A stretch of 64,000 nucleotides of DNA from Clostridium sp. SY8519 (GTDB taxonomy: Bacteria; Bacillota; Clostridia; Lachnospirales; Lachnospiraceae), in assembly GCF_000270305.1 (NCBI RefSeq), contig NC_015737.1, positions 2,356,501-2,420,500 of the forward strand. The letters run 5' to 3'. Below, piece by piece: positions 28,972-38,679 of this stretch; within the stretch, counting starts at the first letter, position 1, and every line of letters begins with the position of its first letter. Both the position numbers and the translations under genes were made by a program. The notes under the pieces are model-generated. The model was not told the origin of the DNA. It searched no databases and worked only from the letters and a program-made list of their open reading frames with translations.

Positions 28972-30072
28972 ATGGTCTATCATGTTGGTGTGATTTCCGG
29001 TGACGGAATCGGACCGGAAGTTGTTAACGAAGCGAAAAAAGTGTTAAATAAAGTCGGAGAAAAGTTCGGCCATACCTTTGAATATGACGAGATTCTGATG
29101 GGTGGGGTGTCCATTGACGCCACCGGTGAGCCCCTGACCAATCATGCCATTGCGCAGGCCAAGGCATCGGATGCGGTTCTGATGGGATCCATCGGCGGCA
29201 ATACCAGCACATCGCCCTGGTATCAGCTTCCGCCGGACAAACGGCCGGAAGCGGGATTATTAAAGCTGAGAAAAGCCCTGAATCTTTTCGCAAATCTCCG
29301 CCCGGCGCATCTGTATGAAGAACTGAAGGCGGCATGTCCGCTGCGCCCGGACATCAGCGGGGACGGTTTTGACCTGATGATTATGCGGGAACTGACCGGC
29401 GGGCTTTATTTCGGAAAGAGAAGCACGGAGACCGTGGACGGTGTGCTGACAGCGACAGACACCCTGACGTACAATGAAAACGAGATCCGGCGGATTGCCG
29501 TCAAGGCCTTTGACATTGCCCGCAAACGCCGCAGAAAAGTAACCAGTGTGGATAAGGCAAATGTGCTGGATTCCTCCAGACTCTGGAGAAAAATCGTGGA
29601 AGAGGTGGCTGTGGACTATCCGGACGTATCCTATGAGCATATGCTGGTGGATAACGCGGCCATGCAGCTGGTAAGAGATCCCCGTCAGTTTGATGTGATC
29701 CTGACAGAGAACATGTTCGGCGATATCCTTTCGGATGAAGCCAGCATGGTTACCGGTTCCCTGGGAATGCTGGCATCCGCCAGTCTGAACGATACCAAGT
29801 TCGGCCTGTATGAGCCCAGCGGCGGATCCGCGCCGGATATCGCCGGCAAAGGCATCGCAAATCCGATTGCGACGATCCTGTCCGCGGCTATGATGCTTCG
29901 GTATTCCTTTGATCTGGATCAGGAGGCGGCGGCTGTAGAAAATGCAGTGACACAGCTGCTGAAAGATCAGTACCGTACCATTGATATCATGCCCCATGAT
30001 GAGGAAGATCGGAAAAAAGTCACACAGATCGGCACAGTCCAGGCCGGTGACCTGATCTGCGAGAGAATCTGA
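28972..30072 (+). CDS. leuB: 3-isopropylmalate dehydrogenase
   Basis: LeuB oxidises and decarboxylates 3-isopropylmalate to 2-ketoisocaproate in leucine synthesis. The 366-residue enzyme has GVISGDGIGPEVV, the substrate arginine region LRPDISGDGFD, VDKANVLDSSRLW and the NAD site YEPSGGSAPDIAGKG. ATG 28972 follows GGGAGG; codons further left pass through the yajC hairpin and are not coding. leuA, leuC and leuD are not present here. It is followed by ilvD and ilvB, so the unit serves branched-chain amino acids. Confidence 0.94.
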   Translation: MVYHVGVISGDGIGPEVVNEAKKVLNKVGEKFGHTFEYDEILMGGVSIDATGEPLTNHAIAQAKASDAVLMGSIGGNTSTSPWYQLPPDKRPEAGLLKLRKALNLFANLRPAHLYEELKAACPLRPDISGDGFDLMIMRELTGGLYFGKRSTETVDGVLTATDTLTYNENEIRRIAVKAFDIARKRRRKVTSVDKANVLDSSRLWRKIVEEVAVDYPDVSYEHMLVDNAAMQLVRDPRQFDVILTENMFGDILSDEASMVTGSLGMLASASLNDTKFGLYEPSGGSAPDIAGKGIANPIATILSAAMMLRYSFDLDQEAAAVENAVTQLLKDQYRTIDIMPHDEEDRKKVTQIGTVQAGDLICERI

Positions 30073-30143
30073 AAGAACAGTCAGAAACCGGGCACCTGTC
30101 CCGGACTGGATAAAATGTTTTATATGTTAAAGGAGAAACCAAA

Positions 30144-31820
30144 ATGAGAAGTGATAACGTAAACAAAGGCATGCAGCAGGCACCCCACAGATCACTGTTT
30201 AATGCGCTGGGATTTACCGCGGAAGAAATGCAGAAACCGCTGGTAGGCATTGTAAACGGATACAATGAAATCGTTCCCGGTCACATGAACCTGGATAAAA
30301 TCTGCCAGGCAGTAAAGCTGGGTGTAGCAGAAGCCGGCGGTATGCCGGTGGAATTTCCCGCCATCGCGGTCTGCGACGGAATTGCCATGGGCCATATCGG
30401 AATGAAATATTCTCTGGTAACCCGTGACCTGATTGCGGATTCCATCGAGGCCATGGCCATGGCACATCAGTTTGACGCGCTGGTTATGATCCCCAACTGC
30501 GATAAAACAGTTCCGGGCATGCTGATGGCTGCAGCCCGTCTGAATATCCCCACGGTATTCGTAAGCGGCGGTCCCATGCTGGCAGGACGTGTCAATAATC
30601 ATAAGACCTCCCTTTCTTCCATGTTTGAGGCAGTCGGTTCTTATGCGGCTGGAAAGATGGACGCAGACGGCGTACTGGACTTTGAAGAGCATGCATGCCC
30701 GACCTGCGGTTCCTGCTCCGGTATGTATACCGCAAACTCCATGAACTGCCTGACCGAATCCCTGGGTATGGGACTTCCCGGAAACGGTACCATCCCGGCA
30801 GTTTATTCCGATCGTATCAAACTGGCAAAACATGCCGGCATGGCGGTTATGAATATGCTGGAGAAAGACATAAAACCTCTGGACATCATGACACGGGACG
30901 CGTTCATGAATGCGCTGACCATGGATATGGCACTGGGATGCTCCACAAACTCCATGCTGCATCTTCCGGCCATCGCCCATGAAGCAGGAATCGAAATCGA
31001 TCTGGATGTGGCAAATGCCATGAGCGACAAGACACCGAACCTGTGCCATCTGGCACCGGCAGGCCCTACCTACATGGAAGACCTGAACAATGCCGGCGGT
31101 GTCTATGCGGTAATGAATGAATTAAACAAATTAAATCTTCTGCATACAGACTGCATGACGGTTACCGGCAAGACCATCGGTGAGAACATGAAAGGCCGGA
31201 TTAACCGTGATCCGGAAGTCATCCGTCCGGTAGATCATCCTTACAGCAAAACCGGCGGCATTGCCGTACTGAAAGGAAATATTGCCCCGGATTCCGGCGT
31301 GGTAAAACGTTCTGCCGTGGCTCCGGAGATGATGGTGCACGAAGGACCTGCCCGGGTATTTGACTGTGAAGAGGATGCCATCACCGCAATCAAGGGCGGC
31401 AAGATCAACCCGGGTGATGTGGTAGTCATCCGCTATGAGGGCCCGAAGGGCGGACCCGGCATGCGTGAGATGCTGAATCCGACTTCCGCGATTATCGGCA
31501 TGGGTCTCGGATCCACTGTGGCACTGCTGACAGACGGACGTTTCTCCGGCGCTTCCCGCGGCGCGGCTATCGGACATATTTCTCCGGAGGCAGCAGTGGG
31601 TGGCCCCATTGCACTGGTCGAAGAGGGCGATATCATCAAAATCAACATCCCGGAGAATACACTGAATGTGGATGTTCCGGATGAAGTACTGGCAGAAAGA
31701 AAGAAAAAATGGCAGCCGAGAGAACCGCGTGTAACCACCGGATACCTGGCACGTTACGCTGCAATGGTTACTTCCGGTAATACAGGAGCGGTACTGAAAG
31801 TTCCTGGGAAAGAGGATTAA
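30144..31820 (+). CDS. ilvD: Dihydroxy-acid dehydratase
   Basis: IlvD dehydrates 2,3-dihydroxy acids to the keto acids of valine and isoleucine; the keto acid 2-ketoisovalerate also feeds leucine and pantothenate. The 558-residue protein has Fe-S cysteines in [10 protein letters not shown] and [19 protein letters not shown], and [19 protein letters not shown] near the C-terminus. AAAGGAG precedes the ATG. A small hairpin (CCGGG/CCCGG, near 30088-30104) lies in the gap after leuB. ilvB starts 6 bases after the stop codon. Confidence 0.98.
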   Translation: MRSDNVNKGMQQAPHRSLFNALGFTAEEMQKPLVGIVNGYNEIVPGHMNLDKICQAVKLGVAEAGGMPVEFPAIAVCDGIAMGHIGMKYSLVTRDLIADSIEAMAMAHQFDALVMIPNCDKTVPGMLMAAARLNIPTVFVSGGPMLAGRVNNHKTSLSSMFEAVGSYAAGKMDADGVLDFEEHACPTCGSCSGMYTANSMNCLTESLGMGLPGNGTIPAVYSDRIKLAKHAGMAVMNMLEKDIKPLDIMTRDAFMNALTMDMALGCSTNSMLHLPAIAHEAGIEIDLDVANAMSDKTPNLCHLAPAGPTYMEDLNNAGGVYAVMNELNKLNLLHTDCMTVTGKTIGENMKGRINRDPEVIRPVDHPYSKTGGIAVLKGNIAPDSGVVKRSAVAPEMMVHEGPARVFDCEEDAITAIKGGKINPGDVVVIRYEGPKGGPGMREMLNPTSAIIGMGLGSTVALLTDGRFSGASRGAAIGHISPEAAVGGPIALVEEGDIIKINIPENTLNVDVPDEVLAERKKKWQPREPRVTTGYLARYAAMVTSGNTGAVLKVPGKED

Positions 31821-31826
31821 GAACCA

Positions 31827-33518
31827 ATGCTTTTAACTGGAGCAGAAATCGTAATCGAATGTTTGAAAGAACAGGGGGTGGACACCGTCTTCGGTTATCC
31901 GGGCGGTGCCATCCTGAATATCTATGATGAGCTGTACAAGCACGCAGACGAAATTCACCATGTGCTGACGTCCCATGAGCAGGGGGCATCCCATGCGGCA
32001 GACGGCTATGCCCGCTCTACCGGCAGGGTAGGTGTCTGTTTCGCCACTTCCGGTCCCGGCGCCACAAACCTTGTGACAGGAATCGGAACTGCCTATATGG
32101 ATTCCGTTCCCGTGGTTGCCATCACCTGCAATGTGGGCGTGCCGCTCCTTGGAAAGGACAGTTTCCAGGAAGTGGATATCGCGGGCATCACCATGCCGAT
32201 CACCAAGCATAATTTTATCGTAAAAGATGTGAACCGTCTGGCAGATACCATCCGCCGCGCCTTCCGAATTGCCAGAAGCGGCAGACCGGGGCCGGTTCTG
32301 GTGGACATCCCGAAGGATGTGACTGGCGCGAAGGCAGAGTTTATCCGCAGACCGGTGGAAATTCCGCCGCGCAGTACCGAACGGATCAGCAATGAAAGTC
32401 TTCACCATGCTGTTTCCATGATCCAGTCTTCCCGCAAGCCTTTTATTTTTGTGGGAGGCGGCGCGGTGATTTCCGAAGCCAGCAGCGAACTGAAGGAGTT
32501 TGTGGAAAAAGTACAGGCTCCGGTCTGTGATTCGCTCATGGGAAAAGGGGCCTTCAGCGGAACGGATCCGCTGTATGCCGGCATGCTTGGCATGCACGGA
32601 ACCAAGGCATCCAACCTGGGTGTCAGCCGCTGCGATCTTCTCATCGCCATCGGCACCCGTTTCAGCGACCGTGTGATCGGCAACGCGAAACGGTTTGCCG
32701 CGGATGCGCAGATTCTCCATATTGATGTGGATCCGGCAGAAGTCAACAAAAATATCCATACGGATGAATGCATCATCGGTGATGTCCGGGAAGTCCTGGC
32801 TCGCCTGAACCAGCTGCTGACCAGACAGAACCATGATCCGTGGATCGCGGAGGTGGAGGAATACAAGCAGAAATATCCCATGCGGTACAGTGAGCAGGGA
32901 CTCTGCGGCCCGTATATGATGGAAGAAATCTACCGTCAGACCAAAGGAGACGCCATCATTGTGGCGGAAGTGGGACAGCACCAGATGTGGGCAGCCCAAT
33001 ATTACAAATACAGCAGGCCCCGGACCTATCTCACATCCGGCGGACTGGGGACCATGGGATTCGGCCTGGGCGCCGCCATCGGCGCACAGATGGCAAACCC
33101 GGACAAACAGGTGGTCAACATCGCCGGTGACGGATGTTTCCGCATGAATTTCAATGAGATTCTGACCGCTGTCCGGGAACAGGTGCCCCTGATTGAAGTC
33201 ATTGTCAACAATTCCGTTCTGGGAATGGTGCATCAGTGGCAGAAACTTTTTTACGGAAAGCGTTACTCCAATACATCGTTTACCGATGACGTGGATTTTG
33301 TCCGGGTGGCGGAAGCCCTGGGAGCCAGGGGATTCCGCGTCAGCACACGGGAAGAGTTCCAGGAGGCATTTGCCGCAGCCCTGAAGGAAAACGGACCGGT
33401 TGTCCTGGACTGCAGGATTGGAAGCGATGACAACGTATGGCCCATGGTAGCCCCTGGGGATTCCATCGGAAACGCATTCGATGAAGCTGATTATTCCAAA
33501 AAAATTCAGAATAAATAA
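31827..33518 (+). CDS. ilvB: Acetolactate synthase large subunit
   Basis: The enzyme condenses two pyruvates (or pyruvate and 2-ketobutyrate) with TPP, the first step of branched-chain synthesis. The 563-residue product has GYPGGAILNIYDEL, the glutamate region TSHEQGASHAADGYA, an FAD-type middle domain and the TPP motif AGDGCFRMNFNEI. The regulatory small subunit (ilvN) is not next to it, and neither is ilvC. The anabolic type fits better than the catabolic AlsS type because of the ilvD-leuB context. Confidence 0.95.
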   Translation: MLLTGAEIVIECLKEQGVDTVFGYPGGAILNIYDELYKHADEIHHVLTSHEQGASHAADGYARSTGRVGVCFATSGPGATNLVTGIGTAYMDSVPVVAITCNVGVPLLGKDSFQEVDIAGITMPITKHNFIVKDVNRLADTIRRAFRIARSGRPGPVLVDIPKDVTGAKAEFIRRPVEIPPRSTERISNESLHHAVSMIQSSRKPFIFVGGGAVISEASSELKEFVEKVQAPVCDSLMGKGAFSGTDPLYAGMLGMHGTKASNLGVSRCDLLIAIGTRFSDRVIGNAKRFAADAQILHIDVDPAEVNKNIHTDECIIGDVREVLARLNQLLTRQNHDPWIAEVEEYKQKYPMRYSEQGLCGPYMMEEIYRQTKGDAIIVAEVGQHQMWAAQYYKYSRPRTYLTSGGLGTMGFGLGAAIGAQMANPDKQVVNIAGDGCFRMNFNEILTAVREQVPLIEVIVNNSVLGMVHQWQKLFYGKRYSNTSFTDDVDFVRVAEALGARGFRVSTREEFQEAFAAALKENGPVVLDCRIGSDDNVWPMVAPGDSIGNAFDEADYSKKIQNK

Positions 33519-33545
33519 ATTGGTACAGTAGGAGGTACAACAGTA

Positions 33546-34643
33546 ATGAGCAGAGTGTATAATTTTTCTGCAGGTCCGGCTACCCTGCCGGAAGAAGTGC
33601 TGAAAGAAGCACAGGAAGAAATGATGGATTACCGCGGATGCGGTATGTCGGTAATGGAGATGAGTCACCGTTCCTCCATGTTCCAGGATATTATCGATGA
33701 AGCAGAGAAAGATATCCGTGAACTGGTAGGAATCCCGGATAACTATACCGTATTATTTCTTCAGGGTGGCGGTACCGCTCAGTTCGCGGCTGTTCCGCTG
33801 AATCTGATGCGCAACGGCAAAGCAGATTATATTATCACCGGCAACTGGGCAAAGAAAGCTTACGAAGAAGCACAGAAATATCTGGATGCGAAGGCAATCG
33901 CTTCTTCCGCTGACAAGACATTTACCTATATCCCGGATTGTTCCGACCTTCCGATTCGTGAGGATGCAGACTATGTATATATCTGCGAGAACAATACCAT
34001 TTACGGAACCACATACTGGAATCTGCCCAACACCAAAGGCAAAGATCTGGTATCGGATGCCTCCTCCTGCTTCCTGTCCCGCCCGGTTGACATCACAAAG
34101 TACGGCGTATACTACGGCGGCGTACAGAAAAATGTAGGCCCGGCCGGCATGGCGATTGTCATCGTGCGCAACGACCTGATCCGTGAAGATGTGCCGAAGT
34201 ACACACCGACCATCTTAAACTGGAAGACTTTCGCGGATAAACAGTCCCTGTACAACACACCGCCTTGCTGGAATATCTATATGTGCGGCAAAACCTTCAA
34301 ATGGATCAAGCAGATGGGCGGCCTGGAAGGCATGCACAAGCATAATCAGGAAAAGGCAAAGATCCTTTACGATTATCTGGACAATAATGATATGTTCAAG
34401 GGAACCGTACGGAAAGAGGACCGTTCTCTGATGAATGTGCCTTTTGTCATCGGTGACAAAGATCTGGAAGCTAAGTTTGTGGCAGAATCCAAAGCTGCAG
34501 GTTTTGAAAACCTGAAGGGTCATCGTACCGTAGGCGGCATGCGCGCATCGATTTACAACGCAATGCCGACCCAGGGTGTCATCGATCTGGTTGCGTTTAT
34601 GAAGCAGTTTGAGAAAGACAACAAAGATGCCCTTGTGAAATAA
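33546..34643 (+). CDS. serC: Phosphoserine aminotransferase
   Basis: SerC makes phosphoserine from 3-phosphohydroxypyruvate and glutamate. The 365-residue PLP enzyme starts VYNFSAGPATLPEEVL, has MSHRSSMF, the PLP lysine region YGGVQKNVGPAG, and GHRTVGGMRASIYNAMP near the end. The full length and motifs are intact. AGGAGG precedes the ATG. It follows ilvB after 27 bases and serA follows after about 45, so ilv and ser genes may be on one transcript. Confidence 0.97.
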   Translation: MSRVYNFSAGPATLPEEVLKEAQEEMMDYRGCGMSVMEMSHRSSMFQDIIDEAEKDIRELVGIPDNYTVLFLQGGGTAQFAAVPLNLMRNGKADYIITGNWAKKAYEEAQKYLDAKAIASSADKTFTYIPDCSDLPIREDADYVYICENNTIYGTTYWNLPNTKGKDLVSDASSCFLSRPVDITKYGVYYGGVQKNVGPAGMAIVIVRNDLIREDVPKYTPTILNWKTFADKQSLYNTPPCWNIYMCGKTFKWIKQMGGLEGMHKHNQEKAKILYDYLDNNDMFKGTVRKEDRSLMNVPFVIGDKDLEAKFVAESKAAGFENLKGHRTVGGMRASIYNAMPTQGVIDLVAFMKQFEKDNKDALVK

Positions 34644-34687
34644 AATTTCATACAGGAAGCCTATCAAAGGAACGGAGATTGATCAGA

Positions 34688-35851
34688 ATGATTAAGTATA
34701 CAACTTTAAATCCCATCGCAGCCTGCGGTCTGGATTTATTTACCGATGAATATGAGAAAACAGAAGAGCTCAAAGACGCTGATATTGCACTGGTCCGCAG
34801 TGCCGCAATGCATGACCTTGCGCTTCCCAAACAGCTGATTGCCATTGCCCGGGCCGGCGCAGGTGTGAACAACATCCCGCTGGACAAATGCGCGGAGCAG
34901 GGAATTGTCGTATTTAATTCCCCCGGAGCAAATGCCAACGGCGTCAAAGAGCTGGTACTGGCCGGCATGCTTCTGGCAAGCAGGGATATCCTGGGCGGAA
35001 TTGACTGGGTGAAGGCAAATGCCTCCGATGACGGCATCGCCAAATCTGCGGAAAAAGCGAAAAAACAGTTTGCAGGCTGTGAGATTGCCGGCAAGAAGCT
35101 GGGCGTCATCGGTCTGGGTGCCATCGGTGTCCGCGTCGCAAATGCAGCCCTTGCTTTGGGAATGGATGTCGTAGGTTACGACCCCTATCTGTCTGTGAAT
35201 GCTGCATGGTCGATTTCCAGAGATGTACATCGTGTGAATGATCCGGCAGAAATCTATAAAACCTGTGATTATATCACAATTCATGTGCCGCTGCTTGAGA
35301 GCACCAAGGGCATGATCAGCCGGGAGGCAATCGCTTCCATGAAGGAGACTGCCGTTGTCCTGAACTTTGCCAGAGATACACTGGTAGACGAGGAGGCTAT
35401 GGTAGAAGCCCTGGCAGCCGGCAAAGTTGCGAAATATGTCGTGGATTTCCCTTCCGCCAAAACAGCAGGAAAAGAGGGATGCATTGTCATTCCTCATCTG
35501 GGCGCTTCCACTGCCGAGTCCGAGGATAACTGCGCAGTCATGGCTGTGGATGAGATCATGGATTATGTGTCCAATGGAAATATCCGCAATTCTGTCAACT
35601 ACCCGGCCTGTGAGATGGGCACCTGTGAAGCTGCAAGCCGTATTGCGATTATGCATAAAAACGCGAAATCTTCCATCAGCAAATATACGACGATTCTCGG
35701 CGACGCAGACATTAACATCGCAGAAATGAAAAACAGCAGCAGGGGGGATTACGCCTATACCCTGATCGATCTGGACGAACCGGCATCGGACGAGCTGATT
35801 CGTACCCTGAGCGAAGTGGACGGTGTGATCCGTGTACGCGTTGTAAAATAG
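34688..35851 (+). CDS. serA: D-3-phosphoglycerate dehydrogenase
   Basis: SerA oxidises 3-phosphoglycerate, the first step of serine synthesis. The 387-residue protein has the NAD fold with GVIGLGAIGVRVAN, catalytic region NFARDTLVDEEAM, and a C-terminal ACT-type domain (SKYTTILGDADINIAEM), which usually mediates serine feedback. I chose ATG 34688, 10 bases after GGAG, over the in-frame TTG at 34679, which is too close to that site. serB (phosphatase) is not nearby. A terminator follows. Confidence 0.95.
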   Translation: MIKYTTLNPIAACGLDLFTDEYEKTEELKDADIALVRSAAMHDLALPKQLIAIARAGAGVNNIPLDKCAEQGIVVFNSPGANANGVKELVLAGMLLASRDILGGIDWVKANASDDGIAKSAEKAKKQFAGCEIAGKKLGVIGLGAIGVRVANAALALGMDVVGYDPYLSVNAAWSISRDVHRVNDPAEIYKTCDYITIHVPLLESTKGMISREAIASMKETAVVLNFARDTLVDEEAMVEALAAGKVAKYVVDFPSAKTAGKEGCIVIPHLGASTAESEDNCAVMAVDEIMDYVSNGNIRNSVNYPACEMGTCEAASRIAIMHKNAKSSISKYTTILGDADINIAEMKNSSRGDYAYTLIDLDEPASDELIRTLSEVDGVIRVRVVK

Positions 35852-35882
35852 TTTTACCAGATACTGCCGTGTTTTGAGGAAT

Positions 35883-35926
35883 ACTGATCCGTGCTTGAAC
35901 CAATGGAAGGTGCGGATCAGTTTTTT
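35883..35926 (+). terminator. Terminator after serA
   Basis: ACTGATCCG (35883-35891) pairs perfectly with CGGATCAGT (35913-35921), followed by T6. It separates serA from the DUF1015 gene unless read through. Confidence 0.85.
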
Positions 35927-35967
35927 CTATCAGTACCGGATTTCGTCAGCAGAGAAAGGAAACAGAT

Positions 35968-37203
35968 ATGGCAACCATAAAACCATTCCGATGCATTCGC
36001 CCATGCAGGGAGAAGGCCTCCCGTATCGCGGCGCTGCCCTATGATGTATATAACGAAGCGGAGGCCCGTGAGGAAACCGCAAGAGAACCGGAGTCCTTCC
36101 TCCGGATTGACCGGCCGGAAACACAGTTTCCGCCGGGAACAGACATGTACGCTGATGAGGTTTACCGGAAGGCACACGATCTGCTGTGGGAAATGGTAGA
36201 CTGCGGCGATTTTGTCCGGGAAGAGACGCCCTGCTACTATATTTATGAACTGACCATGAACGGACGCACTCAGACCGGAATTACAGCCTGCGCGTCCATC
36301 GATGACTATCAGAACGGTGTTATCCGCAAACACGAAAACACCCGGGAGGAAAAAGAACTGGATCGTATCCGCCATGTGGATGCCTGCAATGCGCAGACCG
36401 GTCCGATCTTTCTGGCCTACCGTTCCAGCGAACCGATTAACGCTGTGGTTTCCCGGACAAAAGAAAAGGAGCCGGTGTACGATTTTACTGCTCCGGACGG
36501 CGTCCGGCATACCGTATGGATTATTTCTGATCCGGCGGATATCGGTCAGATTCAGCAGGCTTTTGCGGCCATTGACAGCATTTATATAGCGGACGGTCAC
36601 CATCGGAGCGCTTCCGCCGTGAAAGTCGGTCTGAAGCGACGCAGGGAACATCCGGATTATGACGGCAGTGAACCCTTTAATTACTTTTTGTCCGTGCTGT
36701 TTCCGGATGATCAGCTCTACATTATGGATTACAACCGGGTACTGAAAGATCTGAACGGCCTGACACCGGAGGAATTCCTTCAGAAACTCCGGGAAGTATT
36801 TGAGGTCTCCCTGCTGACCGGTTCGGAACACCATCCGCAGCAGAAGGGCGAGTTTACTGCATATTTGGATGGAAACTGGTATCTGTGCCGGATCAAACCG
36901 GAAAACCGTTCCGAGGATCCGGTCAATGGCCTGGATGTATCCCTGCTTCAGAATCTTTTCCTGGAGCCGGTGCTTGGGATCAAAGATCCGAAGACAGATC
37001 CGCGCATTGATTTTGTCGGCGGCATCCGGGGAACGGAAGAGCTGGAACGCCGGTGTGGCACGGACTGCCGGGCAGCCTTTGCCATGTATCCCACATCGAT
37101 TCACGAGCTTTTTGCAGTGGCTGACGCGGGACGGTTGATGCCGCCGAAATCCACCTGGTTTGAACCGAAGTTACGAAGCGGACTGTTTATTCACGAAATC
37201 TGA
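35968..37203 (+). CDS. DUF1015 family protein
   Basis: This 411-residue protein matches DUF1015: it starts KPFRCIRPCREKASRIAALPYDVYN, has YIADGHHRSASA in the middle and ends with PKSTWFEPKLRSGLFIHEI. The reaction is not known. In many Clostridia it lies beside serA and serC, as here, which hints at a link to serine or one-carbon metabolism, but a terminator stands between it and serA. AAAGGAAA precedes the ATG. mscS follows after 8 bases. Confidence 0.88.
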   Translation: MATIKPFRCIRPCREKASRIAALPYDVYNEAEAREETAREPESFLRIDRPETQFPPGTDMYADEVYRKAHDLLWEMVDCGDFVREETPCYYIYELTMNGRTQTGITACASIDDYQNGVIRKHENTREEKELDRIRHVDACNAQTGPIFLAYRSSEPINAVVSRTKEKEPVYDFTAPDGVRHTVWIISDPADIGQIQQAFAAIDSIYIADGHHRSASAVKVGLKRRREHPDYDGSEPFNYFLSVLFPDDQLYIMDYNRVLKDLNGLTPEEFLQKLREVFEVSLLTGSEHHPQQKGEFTAYLDGNWYLCRIKPENRSEDPVNGLDVSLLQNLFLEPVLGIKDPKTDPRIDFVGGIRGTEELERRCGTDCRAAFAMYPTSIHELFAVADAGRLMPPKSTWFEPKLRSGLFIHEI

Positions 37204-37211
37204 GGAGAATT

Positions 37212-38135
37212 ATGCTGATATCACTTACATCCGCGGCAGCGTCTTCTTCCGGGGAGGAACTGACCAAACAGCTGAATGAAGTCAGCAAACCGGTGTCCTT
37301 TGACTGGTCTTCGCTGGTTCAATGGTTTAACAGCAGCCTGCCGGGACTGGTAAATATCGGGATCAAAGTGGTCCTTGCCCTTGTGGTCTTTTTTGTGGGA
37401 CGCAGGATCATACGCGCACTGAAAAAGCCAATCCGCAGGATGATTGACCGAACGTCCCTGGATACCGGGGTGAAACAGTTCTTTTCCCAGGTGATCGGAC
37501 TGGTGCTTTATGTGGTTCTGATTCTTCTGATCCTGGCAGTCTTCGGTATCCCCGCCAGCAACGCGGCGGCGGTCATTGCCTCCCTGGGACTGACCGCAGG
37601 GCTGGCGCTGCAGGGGAGCCTGTCGAATTTTGCCGGAGGATTTCTGATCCTGATTCTGCATCCCTTTCGGGTAGGGGACTATATCCGGGAAGATTCCAAT
37701 GGAAACGAGGGGATCGTGGAGGAAATCCAGCTGTGTTATACCAAACTTCGGACCTCTGACCGGAAAACCCTGGTGCTGCCGAATGGCGCGCTGTCCAACA
37801 GCAGTCTGACGAATTTCAGCCGCAACGGGAATATGGCGGTGAATTTCAGTTTAAAAGTTCCGCTGAACGCGGATACGGTTCAGATCCAGGAAGATTTAAA
37901 AGAAATCCTGAACCGGTACCCGAATCGCTGCAAGGATGTGCCGGTCAGCGCGTTTATCCGGGGGCTTACCGGGGACGGGGCTGAGATCGGGTACCGTATG
38001 TATGTGCCGGTCAGCGATTACTGGAACTGCACCGGAGTGATTTATGAAGAAGTACGGCGCTATTTAATTGAGGCGAAGATTCCGATTCCCGCGCAGCATA
38101 TGGAGATCCGTCTGGAACAGCAGCTTCCGGTATAA
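37212..38135 (+). CDS. mscS: Small-conductance mechanosensitive channel (MscS family)
   Basis: MscS channels open under membrane tension and release solutes after osmotic downshock. The 307-residue protein has about three membrane helices between residues 45 and 135, the glycine/alanine-rich pore helix GLTAGLALQGSLSNFAGG, the beta domain with FRVGDYI and VLPNGALSNSSLTNFS, and the cytoplasmic alpha/beta end. The length is normal for the short MscS type. GAGGAG precedes the ATG. Confidence 0.93.
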   Translation: MLISLTSAAASSSGEELTKQLNEVSKPVSFDWSSLVQWFNSSLPGLVNIGIKVVLALVVFFVGRRIIRALKKPIRRMIDRTSLDTGVKQFFSQVIGLVLYVVLILLILAVFGIPASNAAAVIASLGLTAGLALQGSLSNFAGGFLILILHPFRVGDYIREDSNGNEGIVEEIQLCYTKLRTSDRKTLVLPNGALSNSSLTNFSRNGNMAVNFSLKVPLNADTVQIQEDLKEILNRYPNRCKDVPVSAFIRGLTGDGAEIGYRMYVPVSDYWNCTGVIYEEVRRYLIEAKIPIPAQHMEIRLEQQLPV

Positions 38136-38150
38136 ATAAAGCGGAAGCTG
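38121..38150 (+). terminator. Hairpin at the end of mscS
   Basis: CAGCTTCCG (38121-38129) pairs perfectly with CGGAAGCTG (38142-38150) and includes the mscS stop codon in its loop. No U tract follows, so it may protect the 3' end or act with a factor rather than be a simple intrinsic terminator. Confidence 0.4.
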
Positions 38151-38207
38151 TAAAACAATCAGAAATTGTACATATTGCATAATAAACCTGATACAACTAT
38201 AAATATA

Positions 38208-38236
38208 TTGACAAATAAAAACAAATATGATAGATT
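38208..38236 (+). promoter_or_regulatory. Promoter for the cold-shock gene
   Basis: TTGACA (38208-38213) and TAGATT (38231-38236) are 17 bases apart, predicting an AT-rich leader of about 50 bases before the cold-shock gene. Confidence 0.7.
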
Positions 38237-38294
38237 AATTTCTATATAAGATGCACAAATGCATCAAAAAGCATTCAGTAGGAGGACTTTAGTT

Positions 38295-38498
38295 ATGCAG
38301 CAAGGTACAGTAAAATGGTTTAATGCGAAAAAAGGATACGGATTTATTTCCGATGCCGAGGGAAATGATGTATTCGTTCATTTCTCCGCACTGAACATGG
38401 ATGGATTCAAAGAACTGAAAGATGGGGAATCTGTTGAGTTCGAAGTTGTCCAGGGCGAGAAGGGGCCTCAGGCAGCAAATGTGAACCGCATCAGCTAA
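38295..38498 (+). CDS. csp: Cold-shock protein (CspA family)
   Basis: The 67-residue protein is a single cold-shock domain with [15 protein letters not shown] (RNP1) and VFVHFSAL (RNP2), which bind single-stranded RNA and melt secondary structure. ATG 38295 follows GTAGGAGGA; a longer in-frame start at 38259 would put its first residues in the leader and is not supported. The gene is monocistronic, with its own promoter and terminator. Confidence 0.97.
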   Translation: MQQGTVKWFNAKKGYGFISDAEGNDVFVHFSALNMDGFKELKDGESVEFEVVQGEKGPQAANVNRIS

Positions 38499-38531
38499 AA
38501 AGGGGAATCCACAGAACAATACTGAACCAAG

Positions 38532-38565
38532 GACTGTCAGACAAATTGCCTGGCAGTCTTTTTTT
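38532..38565 (+). terminator. Terminator after the cold-shock gene
   Basis: GACTGTCAG (38532-38540) pairs with CTGGCAGTC (38550-38558), one pair being G-U, followed by seven T. Confidence 0.85.
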
Positions 38566-38602
38566 ACGAAGTTCTGAGGGTGGTTTTTTCTGTCAACTGC
38601 GG

Positions 38603-38608
38603 TATAAT
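38603..38608 (+). promoter_or_regulatory. -10 box upstream of the M16C peptidase gene
   Basis: A perfect TATAAT lies about 70 bases before the peptidase start. The -35 region is poor (TGGTTT at 38581-38586, spacer 16), so strength is uncertain. Confidence 0.45.
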
Positions 38609-38679
38609 GTAGAGTACGTCAGATGACGGGAAACAGAAATCAAAGACAGTGTGTGCGTTCTGCACGCAAAGGAGAATAT

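Noticed and set aside
31833..33668. A 611-codon open frame on the minus strand across ilvB and the start of serC
   Set aside because: It mirrors the third-position bias of intact ilvB, has no ribosome binding site and has a histidine- and phenylalanine-rich composition typical of antisense shadows.
35917..37104. A 395-codon minus-strand frame over the DUF1015 gene
   Set aside because: It is a shadow of DUF1015 with no recognisable motif and runs into the serA terminator.
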